37,609 nucleotides of DNA from an uncultured Thermomicrobiales bacterium (lineage in GTDB: Bacteria > Chloroflexota > Chloroflexia > Thermomicrobiales > UBA6265), in contig CADCWL010000055.1 of NCBI GenBank assembly GCA_902806405.1, forward strand, positions 1-37,609, in the 5' to 3' direction. The number at the start of each line of letters is the position of its first letter. Position 1 is the first letter of the stretch. The notes under the pieces were generated by a model. The model was not told the DNA's origin. It worked only from the letters and a program-made list of their open reading frames with translations, and did no database searches. The translations under genes were made by a program, and so were the position numbers. Positions 31,716 through 37,609 of the stretch are shown piece after piece.

Positions 31716-32660
31716 GTGCTGTCGTACGCTCGAACGCGGCTGCTCCTGACCGTGCCCGTTCTCATGGGCGTCTCGGTTCTGACCTTTATGATTCTTCACC
31801 TGATTCCGGGCGATCCGGCGCAACTGCTGCTCGGCGACATGGGCGGTGGATCCGCCTCCGGCGACGTTTCCGACGCGGCATACGAAAACCTGCGTCGAGA
31901 ACTCGGGCTCAACGACCCCCTGCCCGTCCAATACGCGAACTACGTCGCGGATGCCGTCCGCCTCGACTTCGGCCGCTCGTTCCAGACCAACCGCCCCGTC
32001 AGCCACTCGATCCGGGAGGTACTCCCCTACACCCTGCAACTGACGGTGGTCGGCCTCGGCCTCGCCATCGTCATCGGAGGTGTCCTGGGTGTCGTCGCCG
32101 CCTTGCACCGCAATTCCTGGATCGACAACGCAACGATGGCGCTCTCGCTCGTGGGCCTGGCGATGCCCAGCTTTTGGCTCGGGTTCATCCTGATCCAAAT
32201 CTTCGCGCTCCGCTTCGGGTGGTTGCCCAGCACCGGGACCGGCGGGTTCTCCTCCGTGGTCCTGCCCGCCGCAACCCTCGGCCTCGTCGCCTCCGGGGTG
32301 ATTGCCCGGTTGGTCCGCTCGACGATGCTTGAGGTCTTGCGCCAGGAGTACGTCGTCACCGCCCGGGCGAAGGGGTTGCGGAACCGGGTGGTGATCCTGC
32401 GCCACGCCCTCCGCAACGCCTTGATCCCGGTGGTGACCATCGTCGGATTGCAGTTCGGCGCGCTTCTCTCCGGAGCCGTCATCATCGAGACCGTCTTTGC
32501 CCGTCGCGGCCTCGGGCGGCTCGCCGTCGAGGCGATCCTGCGACGCGATTACCCGATGGTCCAGGGAACCATCCTCGTCGCCGCCGTCGGCTATGTAGTC
32601 GTCAACTTGGCCGTCGACCTCTCGTACGCCTGGCTCGACCCTCGCATTAAGTACGGCTAG
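31716..32660 (+). CDS. Peptide-type ABC transporter permease, DppB type (second importer)
   Basis: A 314-residue permease starting with GTG at 31716, behind GAGGGAGGGA. The opening MLSYARTRLLLTVPVLMGVS and the segment LIPGDPAQLLLGDMGGG are DppB-like. The insertion GGGSASGDVSDAAYENL before the ELGLNDPLPVQYANYV motif is slightly longer than in the first importer's permease. The ATPase-contact loop is VTARAKGLRNRVVILRHALR, followed by ETVFARRGLGRLAVEAIL and a C-terminal VDLSYAWLDPRIKYG. It lies 75 bases after the binding-protein gene and eight bases before the next permease, consistent with one transcript. Confidence 0.94.
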   Translation: MLSYARTRLLLTVPVLMGVSVLTFMILHLIPGDPAQLLLGDMGGGSASGDVSDAAYENLRRELGLNDPLPVQYANYVADAVRLDFGRSFQTNRPVSHSIREVLPYTLQLTVVGLGLAIVIGGVLGVVAALHRNSWIDNATMALSLVGLAMPSFWLGFILIQIFALRFGWLPSTGTGGFSSVVLPAATLGLVASGVIARLVRSTMLEVLRQEYVVTARAKGLRNRVVILRHALRNALIPVVTIVGLQFGALLSGAVIIETVFARRGLGRLAVEAILRRDYPMVQGTILVAAVGYVVVNLAVDLSYAWLDPRIKYG

Positions 32661-32668
32661 GGGTTTGC

Positions 32669-33571
32669 ATGGCGATGCAACGGAGCTTACCCGCCGGCGC
32701 CGCCTTGCTCCGCGCCGAGGCGGCCACGACACCGAACCATCGTCGCGGGCTCTTCCGGGATCTCCTGCGCAACTCCGGGGCGGTGATCGGCGTCGCGCTC
32801 CTGCTCGTCGTGATCGGGGCCGCGGTCGCCGCCCCCTACATCACCCGCTATGACCCCATCAAGATCAACCCTCCCGACCGCATCCAGGCCCCGAGCCGGG
32901 AACACTGGCTCGGTACCGACCAGTTCGGCCGCGACATCTTCACGCGGGTGGTTTATGGGGCGCGCATCTCGCTGCCGGTCGGGTTGATCGCGGTCGTTAT
33001 CGCATCCCTTGTCGGGACGCTGCTCGGCCTGCTGGCGGGCTACTACGGTCGCTTCCTCGACGCGATCGTGATGCGTTTGATCGACACCATGCTCGCGTTT
33101 CCCGGGATCCTGTTGGCGCTGGTCGTGGTCGCCATCCTCGGCGCGAGCCTGCCGAACGTGATGATCGCCGTCGGCGTGGGCGAAATTCCCCGGTACACGC
33201 GGCTCGTCCGGGGTTCCGTCCTCTCGGCGCGGGAGGCCCTCTACGTCGACGCCGCGCGGGTGACCGGCGTCCGCGATGCGACAATCCTCTACCGCCACAT
33301 TCTGCCGAACGTCGTTGGCCCGATCGTCGTCCTTGCCACCCTCTCGGTCGGCACCGCCATCCTCGCCGCGGCCGGCCTCTCGTTCCTCGGGCTCGGCGCC
33401 CAGCCACCGCGCCCCGAGTGGGGCTCGATGCTCGCCGACGGTCGCCAGTTCCTCAGCAGCCAGTGGTGGATCGCGACCATGCCCGGCCTCGCCATCGCCC
33501 TCACCGTGCTGGCGGTGAACATGGCCGGCGATGGGCTGCGCGACGTCCTCGATCCCCGGCTCCGCGTTTGA
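32669..33571 (+). CDS. Peptide-type ABC transporter permease, DppC type (second importer)
   Basis: A 300-residue permease. Residues about 35-57 form the first helix (AVIGVALLLVVIGAAVAAPY), followed by the DppC signature LGTDQFGRDIFTRVVYGARI and SLPVGLIAVVIASLVG. The ATPase-contact loop is VDAARVTGVRDATILYRHIL, and GDGLRDVLDPRLRV closes the protein. The start used is the ATG at 32669, with a second in-frame ATG two codons later; the ribosome binding site is weak, suggesting coupling to the preceding gene. It is a clear paralogue of the DppC-type gene at 22652. No ATPase genes follow; an RraA-family gene comes next. Confidence 0.94.
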   Translation: MAMQRSLPAGAALLRAEAATTPNHRRGLFRDLLRNSGAVIGVALLLVVIGAAVAAPYITRYDPIKINPPDRIQAPSREHWLGTDQFGRDIFTRVVYGARISLPVGLIAVVIASLVGTLLGLLAGYYGRFLDAIVMRLIDTMLAFPGILLALVVVAILGASLPNVMIAVGVGEIPRYTRLVRGSVLSAREALYVDAARVTGVRDATILYRHILPNVVGPIVVLATLSVGTAILAAAGLSFLGLGAQPPRPEWGSMLADGRQFLSSQWWIATMPGLAIALTVLAVNMAGDGLRDVLDPRLRV

Positions 33572-33618
33572 AACCGGAGGACCTAGGGAAGCAAGCACAC
33601 GACGGAGGAGCGGAGACT

Positions 33619-34314
33619 GTGATCGTCGTCAACGACCAACCGCCCGCAACGCTAGCGCCCGACCTGCTTGATCGGCTCCGTCGTATCCCGCCGGCGACGA
33701 TCGGACACGTCCTGGCGTTCGGCTTTATGGACGTGGCCCTGCGGCCGATCGGCCGACGCGGCTTCGCCATCTGCGGGCCGGCGACGACCGTGCGGACGAT
33801 GGCGATCGATAGCACCGTCGTCCACAAGGCGATCGACGTGGCCGCGCCCGGCAACGTCCTCGTGATCGACCGCACCGGCGACACCAAACACGCCTGCTGG
33901 GGCGAGATGACGTCACTGGCGGCCCACGTCCGCGGCCTCGCCGCGACCATCGTCGACGGGCCGGCGACCGATGTCGTCGAGATCGAGGAGATGGGCTACC
34001 TCGTCTTCAGCCGCGGCGTCTCGCCGATCACCACGCGGTCGCTCGCCCAGTTCGGCGAGATCAATACCGTCGTTCAGTGCGGTGGCGTCACCGTCGCGCC
34101 CGGTGACATCGTCCTCGCCGATGACAACGGCGTCCTGGTGCTGCCGCCCGATCAGGTCCCGGCCCTCGTCGAGCGGTGCGAGCCGATCGCCCAGCGCGAG
34201 CCGATCACGCGGCAACGCCTCCGATCCGGCGAACCACTTGCCGAACTGTCGGGCGCGAACCGGAAGATCGAGGCGGCGGTGGCGGCTCAGGCACCGGGCG
34301 GCGCCGGGCACTAG
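33619..34314 (+). CDS. RraA-family protein (aldolase / demethylmenaquinone-methyltransferase-like fold)
   Basis: A 231-residue protein of the RraA family. ATIGHVLAFGFMDVALRPIG resembles the N-terminal region, GPATTVRTM is the conserved strand, GEMTSLAAHVRG holds G95-E96, and RGLAATIVDGPATD holds R105 and D113, the positions used for substrate and divalent metal in RraA-type 4-hydroxy-4-methyl-2-oxoglutarate/oxaloacetate aldolases. ADDNGVLVLPP is the C-terminal signature. The GTG at 33619 has GGAGGAG upstream; the frame before it is shadow of the permease gene. Family members are aldolases, decarboxylases or RNase E inhibitors. In this operon a small-molecule lyase role is likelier than RNase control (inference). 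Confidence 0.88.
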   Translation: MIVVNDQPPATLAPDLLDRLRRIPPATIGHVLAFGFMDVALRPIGRRGFAICGPATTVRTMAIDSTVVHKAIDVAAPGNVLVIDRTGDTKHACWGEMTSLAAHVRGLAATIVDGPATDVVEIEEMGYLVFSRGVSPITTRSLAQFGEINTVVQCGGVTVAPGDIVLADDNGVLVLPPDQVPALVERCEPIAQREPITRQRLRSGEPLAELSGANRKIEAAVAAQAPGGAGH

Positions 34315-34359
34315 CAACGATCTCCGCGTGCGACAGCACGGGGCACGAGAGAGGGCCGC

Positions 34360-36072
34360 ATGACCCAGACGAGCCAAGCGACGACCCTCCGCGTCTCGCG
34401 CGATCTTGCCGTCGGCAAACACGCGATGGTCGCGACCAAGCATCCGTGGGCGACGCAGGCGGGCCTCGACATTCTGGCGCGGGGCGGCAACGCGGTCGAT
34501 GCCGCCGTCGCCGCCGCCTTCGCGATCGGAGTGGTCGAACCCTGGATGAGCGGGATCGGCGGGGTCGGCTTCATGACGATCCAGACGGCCGACGGCCGCC
34601 GCGCCGTCGTCGACTATTTCGGCCGGGCGCCGCTCGCCGCCACCCCGGACATGTACGAACTGGTCGACGGTCCAAGCACAAGCGTCGTCGGCTTTGGTGG
34701 CGTCCGTGACCAGGCGAACGCCTACGGACCGCGATCGGTTCTCGTTCCGGGGATGGTCGCCGGGATGGCGCTCGCCCTCGAGCGGTTCGGCACGATCGGC
34801 TTGGACCAGGCGAGCGCGTCCGCGATCGACTTCGCCGAGCGCGGCTTCGAGGTCGACTGGTACCGGGGCATGTTGCTCGCATCGCAGCAGGCGGTGATCC
34901 GTCGTGACCCCGAAACCGAGCGGATTTTCCTCCGCAACGGCGTTCCCCCGGCGCCGCTCTTCGGCCAGCCGACCCCGCTGCTGCCGCAGCCCGACCTCGC
35001 GCGGACCCTCCGTCGCATCGCCGACCAAGGCCCGGCCGGCTTCTACGGCGGCGAGGTCGCCGAGCGGATCGCAACCAGCCTCCGCGACGGCGGCGGCATC
35101 CTCTCGATGGACGACCTCGCCGGTTACCAACCGACCGTGGTCGACCCGCTCGTGCTGGCGTATCGCGACGCCGAACTGGTGCTCCTCCCGTTCCAGGCGG
35201 GCGGCATCACCATCGGCGAAGCGTTCAACATCCTCGACGGCATGGACCTGCGCTCCACGGGCCATAACTCCTCGGCGACGCTGCACCGCGTCGCCGAGGC
35301 GAGCCGACGGGGGTATGCCGACCGGTTCGCCTACGTCGGTGATCCAGACTATGTTTCGACCGATTGGGACCGCCTCGCCTCGCCCGCCTACGCCACCGAG
35401 CGGCGTGCCGAGATCGACCCGTCCCGGGCATCGACCCCCGGGCCTGGCGCGGGCATTTCACGCCCCCCGAGCACGGCAGCCATGGATGCCCCACGCCCCG
35501 CCGCCGACGGGGGGTGCACGACCCACCTGTCGATCGTCGATCGGGACGGCACGATGGTCTCCGTCACCCAGACGCTGACCTTGATCTTCGGCTCCGCGGT
35601 GACGGTCCCCGGCACCGGTGTGCTGCTCAACGACAGCATGAACCTGTTCGACCCGGTCCCCGGCCGGGCCAACTCGATCGCCCCCGGCAAACGGCCCGCG
35701 TCGAGCATGGCCCACGTCGTCGCCGTCCGCGACGGCACCCCGGTCCTCGCGCTCGGCGCCCCCGGAGGCCGACGTATCATGGACACGTGCCTCCAGGTGG
35801 CGTTGAATGTCCTCGAGTTCGGGATGGACATCCAAGCAGCCTGCTCGGCACCCCTGATCGACTGCGCGGGATCGGAACTGCTCGTGGACGACCGCATCGA
35901 CCCAGCCGCGCGCGACGCGCTGCGGGCCATGGGGCACAACGTCGTCGATGCCGAGGTCTCGTTCTCGCCGCGGATCTTCGCGAGCCCGACGGGTGTGGCG
36001 GTCGATCCCGCGACCGGGCTCCGCTACGGCGGCGCCGACCCCTTCGGTGCAGGCATCGCCGCCGGCTCATAA
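34360..36072 (+). CDS. Gamma-glutamyltransferase-family protein without signal peptide
   Basis: A 570-residue Ntn-hydrolase of the gamma-glutamyltranspeptidase family. HPWATQAGLDILARGGNAVD and GIGGVGFMTIQ form the typical large-subunit start. The self-cleavage site is GGC|TTHLSIVD, with T387 as the expected nucleophile of the small subunit. KRPASSMAH and GAPGGRRIMD are the conserved substrate and oxyanion segments. The N-terminus has no signal peptide, whereas classical enzymes are exported; this one should act in the cytoplasm, on a compound brought in by the ABC importer encoded just upstream. The ATG at 34360 follows GAGAGAGGG. Some family members are acylases or hydrolyse other amides, so glutathione is only one possible substrate. 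Confidence 0.92.
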   Translation: MTQTSQATTLRVSRDLAVGKHAMVATKHPWATQAGLDILARGGNAVDAAVAAAFAIGVVEPWMSGIGGVGFMTIQTADGRRAVVDYFGRAPLAATPDMYELVDGPSTSVVGFGGVRDQANAYGPRSVLVPGMVAGMALALERFGTIGLDQASASAIDFAERGFEVDWYRGMLLASQQAVIRRDPETERIFLRNGVPPAPLFGQPTPLLPQPDLARTLRRIADQGPAGFYGGEVAERIATSLRDGGGILSMDDLAGYQPTVVDPLVLAYRDAELVLLPFQAGGITIGEAFNILDGMDLRSTGHNSSATLHRVAEASRRGYADRFAYVGDPDYVSTDWDRLASPAYATERRAEIDPSRASTPGPGAGISRPPSTAAMDAPRPAADGGCTTHLSIVDRDGTMVSVTQTLTLIFGSAVTVPGTGVLLNDSMNLFDPVPGRANSIAPGKRPASSMAHVVAVRDGTPVLALGAPGGRRIMDTCLQVALNVLEFGMDIQAACSAPLIDCAGSELLVDDRIDPAARDALRAMGHNVVDAEVSFSPRIFASPTGVAVDPATGLRYGGADPFGAGIAAGS

Positions 36073-36907
36073 GCCAGACAGACCTTGGCGGCATCTCGAT
36101 GTGCGGCATTGTCGATTGGCCGGCAGGACCGCGGGGAATGCTGGTGACGGTCCCTTGATGTAGCCCAACAACGAGCCGACGCTCTCGCGGCGCCACCGCC
36201 CGGTGCCATCGAAAGCCATCTCGCTTGGCCTAGCGCCGCCGCCAGCCGGCGTTCCTTGAAGCTGTAGAGGTGAAGTGCCTCGTGGTCAGGGGCCGATCCC
36301 TCTTCCCACCACGACGCGACGAGGCAGCGGTCCTTACCCGGGCACTGTCACGTCCGTCGGTCCGCCTCACCGCGGCCGGGGTCGCCTCCGGGCGACGGTG
36401 TGGGCAACCCGCCACCTAAGGGCCTCATGATGAATACGCTGAGAGCCATCGACCCCCGATTCGTCGAATGCTTCGCGCTCGCGGTTATTCGTTTCGGGGC
36501 CTGGGACGTCGCGGCGACGCATGGGAGTCGCTCGAGCGCCGCCGCGTCCAGTAGCACCTGGCGGGAGAGCGATGACCGGAAGTTCGGGAGGCGGCGCATG
36601 CAATGGCGCTGTGCTGCGCTGGACCGACCGGGACGTGGAGACCGACCGAGGTGCCGAGCAGCGACCACATCGTCCGTCGAGGCTGAGGTCGCGGACCCGA
36701 CGTGGATCGCTCCCAGCGTTGCATTCCGACGCCCGGCTCGGTGGTCATCGCCGAGGCCCCACCTTACTGACTGCCTCGCCGAACCGGTTCGCCAGCGTCG
36801 CGCCGCAGGCGGCGAAGGTCGGTTGCGTACGCGGCGTCGGATCTCCCCGAACGGGTGCGGCGCCGATCCCGACAGCGAGCAGCACACGAGCGGCGACGTC
36901 GTCCGCG
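36073..36907. other. 835-base region without a supportable gene; possibly decayed
   Basis: Reading frames here lack motifs, and codon third positions are visibly less GC-rich than in neighbouring genes. On the minus strand, positions about 36215-36340 encode a plausible but unrecognised peptide (KDRCLVASWWEEGS, then HEALHLYSFKERRLAAALG) bounded upstream by a stop, so it may be the remains of a gene. No terminal inverted repeats, target duplications or transposase motifs were found. It follows the end of the gamma-glutamyltransferase gene and may mark an old insertion or deletion site. Confidence 0.45.
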
Positions 36908-37017
36908 GTCCGCTACGACGCCGAGATCAGCGCGCTGCTCGTCCCCTTCGGCAAGCACGTCTGCACCGGCGTCCGCCCCAGGTGCTCGACCTGCCCCGTC
37001 CTCGGCATGTGCCGGCA

Positions 37018-37057
37018 GGTGGGGGTGGCGTCGCGGCGGTGGGGGTGGCGTCGCGGC
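37018..37057 (+). repeat. Perfect 20-base tandem duplication
   Basis: The unit GGTGGGGGTGGCGTCGCGGC occurs twice without interruption (37018-37037, 37038-37057). Because 20 is not a multiple of three it changes the reading frame at the end of the endonuclease III remnant. It looks like a slippage or recombination event in G-rich sequence. Confidence 0.9.
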
Positions 37058-37074
37058 AACCCCGTGCACGCGGC

Positions 37075-37108
37075 AGCGCCGCCCCCGCGTGCCGGCGGGG
37101 GCGGCGCT
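37075..37108 (+). other. Strong G/C hairpin
   Basis: A perfect 14-base stem AGCGCCGCCCCCGC / GCGGGGGCGGCGCT with a six-base loop. There is no T tract after it, so it is not a standard intrinsic terminator by itself; it stands 100 bases before one. Confidence 0.6.
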
Positions 37109-37188
37109 CACGCGGAGACGACAAGCCGGGCGGGGGTTGCATCGGCCGCCCGGCCGCCCGGCCGGGGTTGCTTCGAGATGCGGGATAG

Positions 37189-37609
37189 GCAGCCGCGACA
37201 AACGCAGGCACCCCCCCGCCGGTGGCGGGGGGGTGCTCGTGTTTGCTTGTTCTGCAGCTTTAGGAGAGGAGGGTTCCGGGTCCGTGCCGGGGGGGCGCGG
37301 GCACGATGCGCCGCCGCTACCCTCCGCGACACGCGCGAGGATCGCGCGACCGGCCGGCGGCGAACGGCCGCCGCCTTAATCGCGCACGCAATGGGGGGCC
37401 GGGCCTCCCCGCCCCCCGCCCGCGTGCCGCACACCGAGACGCATACCCGCGACCGCCGCCGGGGCCCGCACGCCGCATTTGCGGAGTGCCCGCCCTCGAC
37501 CATTAGGACGGCTCGGCTCCGGTCGGTCGCCCGCCTTCCACCCGCCGCCTATCGACCCGGTCGTCTGCCGGGGGTCTTACCTGTCGAAACAGTGGGGAAG
37601 CTCGTCTTG
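37189..37609. other. 421-base tail without a supportable gene
   Basis: Apart from the terminator hairpin at 37208-37252 I see no gene. Frames on both strands are low-complexity Arg/Pro/Ala/Gly and lack family motifs. The last 40 bases are slightly less GC-rich and may belong to the promoter region of a gene beyond the right edge. Confidence 0.45.
37208..37252 (+). terminator. Strong rho-independent terminator
   Basis: A perfect 13-base stem GCACCCCCCCGCC / GGCGGGGGGGTGC (37208-37220 and 37224-37236) with a GGT loop, followed by a T-rich stretch TCGTGTTTGCTTGTTCT. It fits the end of a plus-strand transcript that once included the endonuclease III gene. Confidence 0.8.

Larger units (their letters stand above)
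36908..37188 (+). pseudogene. C-terminal remnant of an endonuclease III (iron-sulfur loop)
   Basis: The frame starting at 36908 reads RYDAEISALLVPFGKHVC, then TGVRPRC-STC-PVLGMC-RQVGV. The cysteines are spaced C-x6-C-x2-C-x5-C, exactly the [4Fe-4S] cluster loop at the end of endonuclease III (Nth). The preceding helix-hairpin-helix and catalytic Lys/Asp region is not found upstream in any frame, so most of the gene is missing. Just after the motif a 20-base tandem duplication (37018-37057) shifts the frame; with one copy the frame would end at the TAG at 37186-37188, twenty bases before a strong terminator. No function is expected. Confidence 0.65.

Noticed and set aside
36073-36907. Insertion sequence or transposon remnant
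   Set aside because: No terminal inverted repeats, target-site duplication or transposase motif could be found in any frame.
37108-37503. A minus-strand 131-codon open frame at the right end
   Set aside because: It runs antisense through the terminator hairpin and the duplicated region and has low-complexity Arg/Ala/Pro composition, so I do not support it as a gene.

Overview
The window is a very GC-rich bacterial chromosome segment. Intergenic gaps are short, GTG starts are frequent, and all three ABC substrate-binding proteins have Tat-type leaders. I read it as a free-living Chloroflexota bacterium, perhaps Thermomicrobia-like. No rRNA or marker gene is present, so this placement is inference. 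I see no tRNA, CRISPR array, phage gene or intact insertion sequence. Twenty-nine complete or edge-truncated genes and one gene remnant can be supported.

Left part, bases 1-9,800, all on the minus strand: an envelope-glycan locus. GmhA and the two-domain HldE would make ADP-activated heptose. They are followed, with stop/start overlaps, by three family-9 (heptosyltransferase-like) glycosyltransferases and a family-4 glycosyltransferase, then after short gaps by a second family-4 glycosyltransferase, a short-chain dehydrogenase and a DUF421 membrane protein. The start of a secreted protein runs off the left edge. The dedicated phosphatase (GmhB) and epimerase (HldD) of the heptose pathway are not here.

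Middle part, 10,000-19,400, also minus strand: carbohydrate or sugar-acid use. It holds a CdaR/PucR-type regulator, a three-gene sugar ABC importer (binding protein and two permeases, no ATPase), a PfkB-type sugar kinase translationally coupled to a fumarylacetoacetate-hydrolase-family enzyme, and a D-2-hydroxyacid dehydrogenase. This looks like uptake and breakdown of a sugar acid, but the substrate is not determined.

Right part, 19,700-36,100, mostly plus strand: two separate peptide-type ABC importers, each with a binding protein and two permeases but no ATPases. The first is followed by a DUF885-like metallopeptidase. The second is followed by an RraA-family protein and a gamma-glutamyltransferase without a signal peptide. 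Between them lie a second, minus-strand DUF885 protein with an altered metal motif, a Gfo/Idh/MocA oxidoreductase and a short-chain dehydrogenase whose catalytic lysine is replaced by arginine. Both importer operons are preceded by a TTGACA / 17-base spacer / TAnnnT promoter-like sequence.

The last 1.5 kb is a decayed or non-coding zone. It holds the iron-sulfur tail of an endonuclease III gene, a 20-bp tandem duplication and a strong terminator hairpin. Several intergenic gaps carry structured repeats: a three-copy two-hairpin element (18.2, 23.7 and 28.6 kb) and a 73-base palindromic element at 21.6 kb.
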